A DNA stretch of 64,000 nucleotides, taken from DASQBT01 sp049578545 (GTDB taxonomy: Bacteria > Pseudomonadota > Gammaproteobacteria > Burkholderiales > Thiobacillaceae). The stretch spans positions 1-64,000 of the forward strand of contig JBAUMF010000049.1 in assembly GCA_049578545.1 (NCBI GenBank), read 5' to 3'. Shown here piece after piece: positions 33,196 through 41,393 of this stretch (its first letter is position 1; each line of letters opens with the position of its first letter). The notes under the pieces were generated by a model. The model saw nothing but the letters and a program-made list of their open reading frames with translations, did not search any database and was not told where the DNA came from. The position numbers and the translations under genes are program-made.

Positions 33196-34275
33196 ATGAA
33201 AACAGCCCTCATCACCGGCGTCACCGGCCAGGACGGCGCCTACCTGGCGGAGTTCCTGCTGGACAAGGGCTACGAAGTGCATGGCATCAAGCGCCGCACC
33301 TCGCTGTTCAATACCGACCGCATCGATCACCTGTATCAGGACCCGCACGAGAAGGGGCGCCGCTTCATCCTGCACCACGGCGACCTGACTGACTCCTCCA
33401 GCCTGATTCGCATCATTCAGCAGGTGAGACCAGATGAAATCTACAACCTGGCGGCACAAAGCCACGTCGCGGTGAGCTTCGAAGAACCCGAATACACCGC
33501 CAACTCCGATGCTCTCGGGGCACTCAGAATTCTTGAAGCCATTCGCATCCTCGGACTGGAAAAGCAGACCCGATTCTACCAAGCCAGCACATCGGAGCTA
33601 TTCGGCCTGGTGCAGGAAATCCCGCAGAAGGAAACCACGCCCTTCTATCCAAGAAGCCCCTATGCCTGCGCCAAGCTCTACGCCTACTGGATCACGGTCA
33701 ACTACCGGGAAGCCTACGGCATGTATGCCTGCAACGGCATCCTGTTCAACCATGAATCGCCGGTGCGGGGCGAGACCTTCGTCACCCGCAAGATCACGCG
33801 GGCGCTTGCCCGCATCAAGCTCGGCCTGCAGGATTGCCTTTATCTGGGCAACCTGGACGCCAAGCGGGACTGGGGCCACGCCAGGGACTATATCGAGATG
33901 CAGTGGCTGATGCTGCAACAGGATCAGCCCGAGGACTTCGTCATCGCCACGGGAGTGCAATACTCGGTGCGGGATTTCGTCGATGCCGCTGCCCGCGAGC
34001 TGGGCATGGCGATCCGCTGGGAAGGATCGGGGGTCAACGAGAGGGGTTATGAGGCGGGCAAGTGCGTCGTTGCTGTCGATCCCCGTTACTTTCGCCCTAC
34101 CGAGGTGGAGACCCTGCTGGGCGACCCCAGCAAGGCCAGGGAGAAGCTGGGCTGGACGCCGAAGATCACTTTCGCCGAACTGGTTGCCGAAATGGTGCGC
34201 GAAGACCTGAAGAGCGCGGAGCGAGATGAGCTGATCAAGAAGCATGGCTACAAGGCCATGGATTATCACGAGTGA
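33196..34275 (+). CDS. gmd: GDP-mannose 4,6-dehydratase
   Basis: Short-chain dehydrogenase family enzyme that makes GDP-4-keto-6-deoxymannose, the first step to GDP-L-fucose. It has NADP loop GVTGQDGAYLAE, STSELFG with the catalytic Thr/Ser-Glu, SPYACAKLYAY with the Tyr-x-x-x-Lys pair, and NHESPVRGETF. The length of 359 residues is normal. Together with fcl (98 bp downstream) and a GT11 fucosyltransferase it gives a fucose branch. Confidence 0.97.
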   Translation: MKTALITGVTGQDGAYLAEFLLDKGYEVHGIKRRTSLFNTDRIDHLYQDPHEKGRRFILHHGDLTDSSSLIRIIQQVRPDEIYNLAAQSHVAVSFEEPEYTANSDALGALRILEAIRILGLEKQTRFYQASTSELFGLVQEIPQKETTPFYPRSPYACAKLYAYWITVNYREAYGMYACNGILFNHESPVRGETFVTRKITRALARIKLGLQDCLYLGNLDAKRDWGHARDYIEMQWLMLQQDQPEDFVIATGVQYSVRDFVDAAARELGMAIRWEGSGVNERGYEAGKCVVAVDPRYFRPTEVETLLGDPSKAREKLGWTPKITFAELVAEMVREDLKSAERDELIKKHGYKAMDYHE

Positions 34276-34328
34276 TGTGATGGAACGACACGCAAGGATT
34301 TGCATCGCCGGCCACCCGCATCATCCTT

Positions 34329-34366
34329 CCCTCGCCCCCTTGGGGGAGAGGGCCAGGGTGAGGGGG
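34329..34366 (+). repeat. CCCTCGCCCC...GAGGG-type dispersed repeat
   Basis: CCCTCGCCCCCTTGGGGG, then AGAGGGCCAGGGTGAGGGGG, is the well-known CCCTCNCCC-GGGAGAGGG repeat type found scattered in many proteobacterial genomes. Its end, GAGGGGG, lies 7 bases before the fcl ATG and so doubles as the ribosome-binding site of fcl. Confidence 0.6.
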
Positions 34367-34373
34367 TAAGCCG

Positions 34374-35372
34374 ATGGACCGGGACGCCAAAATCTATGTC
34401 TCCGGCCACCGAGGCCTGGTCGGTTCTGCCTTGACGAGGAACCTCACCGACAGGGGCTGCTCGAATCTGCTTGGCCGCACCCATGCCGAGCTCGACCTCA
34501 CTAACCAGGCCGCGGTGGAGGATTTCTTTGCACAGGAAAAACCTGATTACGTCTTCCTCGCCGCCGCCAAGGTCGGCGGCATTCATGCCAACAACGAATA
34601 CCCGGCCGAGTTCATACGCGACAACCTGGCGATCCAGACCAATGTCATTCACGCTGCATACAAGAACCAGGTCAAGCGCTTGCTGTTTCTGGGCTCGTCC
34701 TGCATCTATCCCAGGCTGGCGCCGCAGCCGATGAAGGAGGAGTATCTTCTTACCGGCCCGCTGGAGCCGACCAACCGGCCTTATGCCTTGGCCAAGATCG
34801 CAGGAATTGAGATGTGCTGGAGCTATAACCGGCAGTATGGCACCCAGTATCTGGCCGTGATGCCGACCAATCTGTATGGGCCGGGGGACAATTACCACCC
34901 GGAGAATTCCCACGTCATCCCGGCCCTCCTCAGAAAATTCCATGAGGCCAAGCAAGCCAACAGTCCGACGGTGACGGTATGGGGAACCGGTATGCCGAAG
35001 CGGGAGTTCATGTACAGCGAGGATATGGCCGATGCCTGTGTGTATCTGATGAGTCTGCCGGACGATCGGTTCAACACGCTGCTGGGCAGCGACGAGGCCA
35101 GGACGGGGATCTTCATGCCGCCCCTGGTCAACATCGGAGTGGGCGAAGACCTCACCATAAAGGAACTGGCAGAGACGGTGAGACAGGTTACCCACTACCC
35201 CGGCGCGATCACCTTCGACTCGACCAAACCGGATGGGACGCCCAGGAAGCTGCTGGACGTGGGCAGACTGCATGGTATGGGATGGAGAGCCAGAACATCC
35301 CTTGAACAGGGGTTATCGTTGGCCTACACAGACTTCAAGCAGACCGTGCCTGACCGCATTTATCAATCCTGA
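34374..35372 (+). CDS. fcl: GDP-L-fucose synthase
   Basis: Epimerase/reductase that turns the Gmd product into GDP-L-fucose. It has NADP loop SGHRGLVGSA, FLGSSCIYPR with the active Ser, and PYALAKIAGIE with Tyr-x-x-x-Lys. The length of 332 residues is slightly above the usual 310-325. The ribosome site is provided by the end of the dispersed repeat. It overlaps the fucosyltransferase start by 1 bp (TGATG), so they are translationally coupled. Confidence 0.96.
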   Translation: MDRDAKIYVSGHRGLVGSALTRNLTDRGCSNLLGRTHAELDLTNQAAVEDFFAQEKPDYVFLAAAKVGGIHANNEYPAEFIRDNLAIQTNVIHAAYKNQVKRLLFLGSSCIYPRLAPQPMKEEYLLTGPLEPTNRPYALAKIAGIEMCWSYNRQYGTQYLAVMPTNLYGPGDNYHPENSHVIPALLRKFHEAKQANSPTVTVWGTGMPKREFMYSEDMADACVYLMSLPDDRFNTLLGSDEARTGIFMPPLVNIGVGEDLTIKELAETVRQVTHYPGAITFDSTKPDGTPRKLLDVGRLHGMGWRARTSLEQGLSLAYTDFKQTVPDRIYQS

Positions 35373-36247
35373 TGAGCCAACCCTGCGTGATTGCACGCCT
35401 CGCAGGCGGACTGGGCAATCAGTTATTCATGTACGCCTTCAACAGGGCGATGGCACAGAGGAATCATGTACCCTTCAAGCTGGACGTAGCAGGTGGTTTC
35501 ATTCGCGACCGGACCTACAAGCGAACCTTCCTTCTGGATCAGATACTCCCACCCATAACCGTGGCCAGTCGATGGGAAAGCCGGCTTTTCCCGCTGGGCC
35601 GAACGGTCAGGCGCTTCGACCGCAAGCTTAACGCTTTGCTGCCACTCGATCGGCGTTACTACATTCATGAGCGGATCCTGAGTTTCGATGCGGACATCAG
35701 GAATCTGAAAGTGGTCCGCCCCACGGTATTCAATGGTTACTGGCAGTCTCCCCGGTATTTCGACGACCTGAATCCGGGCATGGCCGACCTGATCCATTTC
35801 CCTGAACAGGTGACGGCTTCACTGAAGGAGGAGATTGACAAGATCCGATCGGAAAATGCCGTCTGTCTTGCCATCCGACGTTACGAGGAAATCCCCAGAT
35901 CCCGATTCCACATCCTGCAGATGGATTATTTTCAGCAGGCCATGACACGCATCGAACAGAGGGTCGACAAGCCACATTACTTTGTCTTTGCCCAAAACAT
36001 GGAATGGGCCCGGAACAACATCAAGAGCCGCCACCCAGTGACCTTCGCAAGTGAAAAGGATCTGCACCTCGGCGCAATCCAGGACCTGTACCTGATGACC
36101 CAGTGCCGGCACTACATTCTGTCCAACAGTTCATTGCACTGGTGGGCTGCCTGGCTGAATTCCTCACCTGATAAAATTGTGATTGCGCCAGAGAAGGGCT
36201 GGCCGAACTCGGATATGCTACCCAGTGACTGGGTTCAATTACCATGA
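35372..36247 (+). CDS. GT11 alpha-1,2-fucosyltransferase family protein
   Basis: A 291-residue GT11 protein recognised by GGLGNQLFMYAFNRAMA at the N-terminus and SNSSLHWWAAWLN at the C-terminus, both near-invariant in the family. The middle motif I, usually HxRRxD, reads AIRRYE (in CLAIRRYEEIP), so His and Asp are replaced. The Arg pair that binds GDP-fucose is kept. It is coupled to fcl, which supplies the donor. Linkage or acceptor may differ from typical members. Confidence 0.85.
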   Translation: MSQPCVIARLAGGLGNQLFMYAFNRAMAQRNHVPFKLDVAGGFIRDRTYKRTFLLDQILPPITVASRWESRLFPLGRTVRRFDRKLNALLPLDRRYYIHERILSFDADIRNLKVVRPTVFNGYWQSPRYFDDLNPGMADLIHFPEQVTASLKEEIDKIRSENAVCLAIRRYEEIPRSRFHILQMDYFQQAMTRIEQRVDKPHYFVFAQNMEWARNNIKSRHPVTFASEKDLHLGAIQDLYLMTQCRHYILSNSSLHWWAAWLNSSPDKIVIAPEKGWPNSDMLPSDWVQLP

Positions 36248-36309
36248 AACGCGCGGCAAAAGGCCGGCTTGCGTTTCTCCACCGCACCTAGATCAACTCA
36301 ATCCATCTC

Positions 36310-37053
36310 ATGAGCCCAAAGAAGTTCTTCCGTTTTCTGCGTCATGCCCCAACGATGCTTTCAGAGTTGAACCAACTAAAGCAACAGGCGCGTCATTCCT
36401 CCCATCATTTCGATTTCGCGCAGCTTAATCCCTATCCGCATGAAAAGAAGCAACAGAGCGGAACCGCCAGGGGACACTATTTTCACCAGGATCTACTCGT
36501 TGCCCGACGCATCCATGAGCGCGGCCCTCAAAAGCATGTCGATATAGGTTCAAGGGTAGATGGCTTCGTGGCCCATGTCGCCTCCTTCCGGAATATCGAG
36601 GTGCTGGATATCCGGCCGCTCGACTCCAAGATTCACAACATACAATTTCGACAGGCGGATCTGATGTCCCTCCCGCCTCACATGGCCGGCTATTGCGATT
36701 CCTTGTCCTGTCTGCACGCCATTGAACATTTTGGACTCGGTCGGTACGGAGATCCGATCGATTTTGAGGGCCACATCAAAGGCTTGAATAATCTCTACAC
36801 CATACTGAAGCCAGGTGGCACCCTGTATCTGTCGTGCCCTATCGGTCCGCAGAGAATCGAGTTCAACGCGCATCGTGTCTTCTCACTTGAATATCTAATG
36901 TCACTGTTTGAGGGCAAGTTCAAGGTTGAGACATTCTCATATGTGGATGATCACGGCGATCTGCATGAGAACGTCGCCTTGACCAGCGACATGGTCGACA
37001 AGAATTTCGATTGCAATTACGGCTGCGGCATTTTCGAATTGGAAAAAGTTTGA
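36310..37053 (+). CDS. DUF268-type methyltransferase-like protein
   Basis: A 247-residue protein with a class I SAM-binding fold: VDIGSRVDGFVAHVAS is motif I-like, VLDIRPLD follows, and YTILKPGGTLYLSCPIGP is the post-motif III region. LSCLHAIEHFGLGRYGDP and QRIEFNAHRVFSLEYL match the DUF268 family common in surface-polysaccharide loci. The substrate is unknown, perhaps a sugar. It lacks a clear ribosome site. The base composition is somewhat richer in AT than that of gmd and fcl. Confidence 0.75.
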   Translation: MSPKKFFRFLRHAPTMLSELNQLKQQARHSSHHFDFAQLNPYPHEKKQQSGTARGHYFHQDLLVARRIHERGPQKHVDIGSRVDGFVAHVASFRNIEVLDIRPLDSKIHNIQFRQADLMSLPPHMAGYCDSLSCLHAIEHFGLGRYGDPIDFEGHIKGLNNLYTILKPGGTLYLSCPIGPQRIEFNAHRVFSLEYLMSLFEGKFKVETFSYVDDHGDLHENVALTSDMVDKNFDCNYGCGIFELEKV

Positions 37054-37161
37054 TACGGGACTGTCGTAAGACACAATCCCTCCAAGGCGCGCTCAAATTA
37101 GGGGCCCCAAAAATACAGCAACATAAGCAACTGGACTTTGATTAGCAAAGGCCCTCCCCGG

Positions 37162-37896
37162 ATGACGACTCCTAGAATCCTTCGCAAGCTTCTCGCAAGC
37201 GTGTTTAAGCGACTCCATCTGCTGACGAGCGGAGGCTATTCGGTCGGAAACGCATACGGCGCCAGATTTCTGTTCGATTGGCGCCACACAATCGACAAGA
37301 AGGTTGCACTTGAGCTCTATGAGCACGATCAGATTGGTCATCTTATCGAGTACCTCGATCAAATCAGAGCCGACATTTTCGTCGATATTGGTTCGCACGC
37401 TGGCCTTTATTCAATCATCCTGAAAACCCGCTTCCCGGAGCTGGAAGTCCATGCGTTCGAACCAGACCATACAAACCTTTGCCAGCTGTATGCAAATCTT
37501 TTCGTCAACAAGCTTCAAAGCAGAGTTAGGGTCCATGAAGTTGGAATTTCAAATAAAGCCGGGGCGGTTTCCTTTGTGACGTCGGAAGAAACGGACGGCC
37601 GTGGCACTCGTCGCATTTCCAGCACTGGCAATATTAAAATTCAGGTCAAGCGTCTTGATGATGTGCTTACAGACAAGAACAGGATTGCTGCAATGAAGAT
37701 TGATGTGGAGGGCCATGAGAATCAGGTGGTGGATGGAGCGCAGCATTTCCTGAATGCCAACAAGTGCTTGCTGCAAATCGAATCTTCCGGCGAAAACCTG
37801 GATGTGCTTGCGCAGAAGCTAAAGCAATTTGGCTACCGGTTCATCAGCACGGTCGGCGGTCAAGACCACTATTTCACCAATATCGAGATAAGCTGA
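37162..37896 (+). CDS. FkbM family methyltransferase
   Basis: A 244-residue FkbM-type SAM-dependent O-methyltransferase. IFVDIGSHAGLYSIIL is the SAM loop, HAFEPDHTNL follows, and KIDVEGHENQVVDGA is the family's hallmark Asp-x-Glu-Gly. Such enzymes methylate sugars in LPS and capsule. The ATG at 37162 is chosen over an upstream TTG. It is AT-richer than its neighbours and converges on the next gene, signs of a horizontally assembled locus. Confidence 0.85.
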   Translation: MTTPRILRKLLASVFKRLHLLTSGGYSVGNAYGARFLFDWRHTIDKKVALELYEHDQIGHLIEYLDQIRADIFVDIGSHAGLYSIILKTRFPELEVHAFEPDHTNLCQLYANLFVNKLQSRVRVHEVGISNKAGAVSFVTSEETDGRGTRRISSTGNIKIQVKRLDDVLTDKNRIAAMKIDVEGHENQVVDGAQHFLNANKCLLQIESSGENLDVLAQKLKQFGYRFISTVGGQDHYFTNIEIS

Positions 37897-37907
37897 AGAC
37901 AGTCAAT

Positions 37908-38972
37908 CTACTTGCCGAAAGTATCGATCGGCCATCGATACGTGTGAGAAAACGGCAGCCCGAGTGCAGCTTCGACCATGTACTGCGACACCAGTCGTTC
38001 GTTGAACTCCCGATGCCCTAATTCGTACCCTGCCTTGGCCACCCGCTGCCGCTCAGCGTCGTTATCCAGATAAAAGCGCAGTGCGTCGATGAATTCGTCG
38101 GCGGTCTCAACCTCAACAATCGTATCTTTTCCATACAATTCCGAGAGGCTGAAGGAGTGCGTTGAGAAGACCAGCAGCCCGTTCCCCTGGAACAGCCCGA
38201 TCCGATCAGATGAATACAGATACAGCTCTCCACCCGGACCGGACTTGGCCTCCCTGTTGCGCTGGCTGAAGTTGAGCCCGATCTTCGCCTGCCCGAGTGC
38301 CTGCATGAAATCCGCTCCGTAGAGCGACTCGCCCAGCCCCTGCCCGTAGATGGCGCAGCGCGCCTGCGGCAGCCTCTTCCGGATCAGCTCAGGCGCCCGG
38401 CCGCGCAGGTCATCCGGATGCTGCCACTTCGACATGTGGCCGGCAAAAAAAACATCATAGGGCTGATCCGTGCGCTCGTGGCAGCGATGGATGTCCATGC
38501 TCGGATCCACCGGATTGGGGACAAACGCCACTCTGGAACGGGAACCGGCAATGCGCGAGAGCACCGGGCCGCCCGTGGTCACGAATGACCAGTCAACAAC
38601 CTCCGCCTTGCTTCGGGCATTGCGGAAATTCGATGAGTCAAACAGCGGGTCAATGTAGTACTGGAAGATCGCCACATTGGGCAGGATATGCCCTGCTTCA
38701 ATCAGCGTTTCAGGTTTGATGGCTTCTGCAGAGCACAATGCGATGAGATCAGGCTTGAAGTTGCGGCACACTTCAAGAAACTTCCGATTGGTTGCCCCGA
38801 TACCCATTTTGCGCGTATGAAAAATGGATGAGCAGCGCGCCAAATCACGGTCGCTCAGCCAAAAGACATCGTGGTTATTGCGAATGAATCCGTTGTTGAT
38901 TCGAACCGGCAAGAAGTAATTGCGGGCGCCCAGGTATTTTAGATGCTGATGGGAGACATGGAAAATCCTCAT
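37908..38972 (-). CDS. CgeB-like glycosyltransferase family protein
   Basis: A 354-residue protein whose C-terminal half matches the Glyco_trans_1_2/CgeB type: YDVFFAGHMSKW, RCAIYGQGLGES, IGLNFSQRNRE, SDRIGLFQGNGLLVFST. The N-terminus MRIFHVSHQHLKYLGARNYF suits a GT-B fold. It probably transfers a sugar in LPS assembly. It is convergent with the FkbM gene (11-bp gap) and leads a minus-strand run with DUF6165 and GT9 upstream of it. Confidence 0.75.
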   Translation of the reverse strand: MRIFHVSHQHLKYLGARNYFLPVRINNGFIRNNHDVFWLSDRDLARCSSIFHTRKMGIGATNRKFLEVCRNFKPDLIALCSAEAIKPETLIEAGHILPNVAIFQYYIDPLFDSSNFRNARSKAEVVDWSFVTTGGPVLSRIAGSRSRVAFVPNPVDPSMDIHRCHERTDQPYDVFFAGHMSKWQHPDDLRGRAPELIRKRLPQARCAIYGQGLGESLYGADFMQALGQAKIGLNFSQRNREAKSGPGGELYLYSSDRIGLFQGNGLLVFSTHSFSLSELYGKDTIVEVETADEFIDALRFYLDNDAERQRVAKAGYELGHREFNERLVSQYMVEAALGLPFSHTYRWPIDTFGK

Positions 38973-39093
38973 TTATCGATTAACCTCAGAGCGAACTGGA
39001 GAGGAAGACGCGGGCTGACAGCTTAGCAGATGGGAACCGAGCGCAGTTTTCGCCGTACGGTGCTTCCGAACCGGACCTTGAGGACAAGCTGTC

Positions 39094-39480
39094 TCAGTAG
39101 GGCTTGTAATCTTTCTCTTCTACCAGCTTGGAGCCCAGCAAGTCATTCAGTTCGCGCTTGAGTTTTGCCCTGACGTCGTTAGTGATGTAAACACTCCGTG
39201 CCAGCCTGATGAATTCTTCATCAAACGTTTTCGTTCGCTCCTTGTCACGTATCAGGTCCTCAATTTCCCACAGCTGGTTGTTGACGTCACGAAGCTGAAC
39301 AGTCAGCGCACTCACTTGCGGACTGGGCTGCACCTCAGCGCTGAGCGATTGCTTCAAAACATCCAGTTCGGTCCGAATGTTGTTCAGTTTGGCCAAATCC
39401 TTGACCTTGTCCGCCTTGATTTCAAGAATGGTGATCTTGTCGATCAGCTCGCCGTATGAAACTTCGATGGTTACTGACAT
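39094..39480 (-). CDS. DUF6165 family protein
   Basis: A 128-residue alpha-helical protein beginning MSVTIEVSYGELIDKITILE, the signature of DUF6165, with a central coiled-coil-like stretch (about 40-90) and a basic C-terminus. The function is unknown. Members lie repeatedly in LPS and glycan loci next to GT9 heptosyltransferases, as here. The ATG at 39480 has GGAAGG 12-17 bases upstream. The longer open frame is not family-like. Confidence 0.8.
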   Translation of the reverse strand: MSVTIEVSYGELIDKITILEIKADKVKDLAKLNNIRTELDVLKQSLSAEVQPSPQVSALTVQLRDVNNQLWEIEDLIRDKERTKTFDEEFIRLARSVYITNDVRAKLKRELNDLLGSKLVEEKDYKPY

Positions 39481-39614
39481 GATGGTTTGATTCCTTCCCG
39501 GATGCGCTCCAGCGAGCTGTTGTGAGCTGATCTTATTGATATGCGAAGAATATTGTCCAGGACGCAAGGCGTCAAAGCCCGGCCACAAATAGTAATGGTT
39601 AAGTCATCCAGAAT

Positions 39615-40715
39615 TCAGAAGCTGCGCAAGCCGTTTAGAAACAACTGTCCGGCCTTGAAACTTCCGGTGGCCAGCGCGGGCACCTGCTCGGCTATCCATT
39701 CTGGGGTTATCGCTTTCATGCAGGCATGATCATCCGGATTGTTGCAAAATTTCAAATAGCAGTTGATGCATGGCAGCGTTGCCTGGATGGCATACACTGA
39801 ATCGCCTATCGGCTTGACCCGACGTGGATCGGTCGGTCCGCAGATTTCCAGCACGGGTCGGTTGCTCCCCGCGGCAAAATGAAGGTTGCCGGTATCGTTA
39901 CCGATGATGGCTGCCGCCCCTGCACACAACGGGCCAATCTCGAGCAGATCCACATCGGTCAGGTTGGCCACAAAATCGCCTGTCTTGGCGATTTCCTCAC
40001 ACACGTCCAACTCATCCGGTCCGCTGATGAGGACGACCTTTTCCATGCCGCTTGCGTGCAGCAGGCGAGCCAACTTGACGTAATTGTCCGTGCCCCAGCG
40101 TTTCAGGAATCCCGCTGGCTGGGATCCCGGCAGCATCACGACATACGTGCCATCATCCAGTCCATATCGCTTGCGAATCGAATTTACTCGTTCCAGTTGT
40201 GAATCGGATGCGTAAAACACGGGATGGGTGGCTTGTGCGGGAATGGCCAGCGGTTCCAATGCCGAACGCATCATGTCCATCGCACGGGCCCGCGGATCTC
40301 GGATTGTTGGCTGATAGGTATAGGGAAAGCCGCCAAGATTGCCCAGCCTGTATTTAGCAGCGTTACCGCTAAGCCAAAGCAGCACAAGCAACCCGCGAGA
40401 ATGGTCGGAACGCTGAAGGTCGATCAGCAAATCATAGCGGCCACTCCTTACCTTGCTGATCCACGCCAGGTTGTTTGACCAGCGCTCGCCTTTTTTTCGC
40501 ACATCAATGGCGAACACCTCCTTGAAGCGCGGGTCGTACTTGAACAACCTGAGGTTGCCTGGCAGTGTATTGAGATGGATTTCCGCATTCGGGAAGCTCG
40601 CCGCTATATCTTCCATGATGGCGCTTGCGATGGCGATATCGCCCAGCGCGCTCCACTTGATGATCAGGATACGGCGTATCTGATCGCGAGGAATCTGATT
40701 GGCGGTCGAAGTCAT
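39615..40715 (-). CDS. Glycosyltransferase family 9 (heptosyltransferase-like)
   Basis: A 366-residue GT9 protein. ILIIKWSALGDIAIASAIME is the N-terminal signature, and the C-terminal half has VVMLPGSQPA, GNDTGNLHFAAGSNRPVLEI and CGPTDPRRV, as in ADP-heptose:LPS heptosyltransferases. The C-terminus has clustered cysteines (CINCYLKFCNNPDDHAC) that could bind a metal, common in this subgroup. It sits 23 bp after hisG on the same strand. Confidence 0.87.
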   Translation of the reverse strand: MTSTANQIPRDQIRRILIIKWSALGDIAIASAIMEDIAASFPNAEIHLNTLPGNLRLFKYDPRFKEVFAIDVRKKGERWSNNLAWISKVRSGRYDLLIDLQRSDHSRGLLVLLWLSGNAAKYRLGNLGGFPYTYQPTIRDPRARAMDMMRSALEPLAIPAQATHPVFYASDSQLERVNSIRKRYGLDDGTYVVMLPGSQPAGFLKRWGTDNYVKLARLLHASGMEKVVLISGPDELDVCEEIAKTGDFVANLTDVDLLEIGPLCAGAAAIIGNDTGNLHFAAGSNRPVLEICGPTDPRRVKPIGDSVYAIQATLPCINCYLKFCNNPDDHACMKAITPEWIAEQVPALATGSFKAGQLFLNGLRSF

Positions 40716-40737
40716 TCCGTAGACTCAAGCCAGCAGA

Positions 40738-41379
40738 TCAGGCGCTAGCGATGGAACCGCTGAATGCATCAATGACCGGCTGTAAATGAGCGCGCTTGGT
40801 CTTAAGTGACGCCTGGTTCACAATCAGCCTGGAGCTGATATCTGAGATATGTTCAACCGCCACCAGGCCATTGGCCTTGAGTGTGCCGCCGGTTGAAACG
40901 AGATCGACAATGGCATCTGCGAGGCCGACCAGGGGAGCCAATTCCATGGAGCCATAGAGCTTGATCAGGTCGACATGGACACCTTTTGCCGCAAAGTGTT
41001 CACGCGCGGCTTTGAGGTATTTGGTCGCCACCTTGATGCGCCCACCCTCTTTTACTCTTCCGGAGTAATCGAAGCCCTCCTGCACCGCGACCATCATCCG
41101 GCAGCGCGCAATGCGCAGATCAAGCGGTTGATACAGCCCTTCTCCGCCGTGCTCATCGAGTACATCCTTGCCCGCAACGCCCAGATCGGCGCCACCATGT
41201 TGGACATAGGTCGGGACATCGGTAGCACGCACAATGAGCAAACGCACATCGTCACGGTTGGTACCGATGATGAGTTTGCGAGAACTGGCTGGATCTTCCG
41301 CTGGTACGATACCTGCCGCCGCTAACAGGGGTAGCGTTTCATCAAAGATGCGGCCTTTGGAAAGAGCTAGGGTGATCAT
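40738..41379 (-). CDS. hisG: ATP phosphoribosyltransferase, short form
   Basis: First enzyme of histidine synthesis. The 213-residue catalytic part only (MITLALSKGRIFDETLPLL, GGADLGVAGKDVL, and the PRPP loop DLVSTGGTLKANGL) means that it is the short HisG that needs the regulatory partner HisZ. No hisZ or other his gene lies in the window. The ATG at 41379 is chosen. An upstream TTG in frame overlaps murA. It follows murA by 14 bp. Confidence 0.95.
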   Translation of the reverse strand: MITLALSKGRIFDETLPLLAAAGIVPAEDPASSRKLIIGTNRDDVRLLIVRATDVPTYVQHGGADLGVAGKDVLDEHGGEGLYQPLDLRIARCRMMVAVQEGFDYSGRVKEGGRIKVATKYLKAAREHFAAKGVHVDLIKLYGSMELAPLVGLADAIVDLVSTGGTLKANGLVAVEHISDISSRLIVNQASLKTKRAHLQPVIDAFSGSIASA

Positions 41380-41393
41380 GCCTTGCTCGGCAA

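Noticed and set aside
34266..35273. 335-codon open frame antisense to fcl
   Set aside because: It is a shadow of fcl; no start signal or recognisable domain, and fcl is complete.
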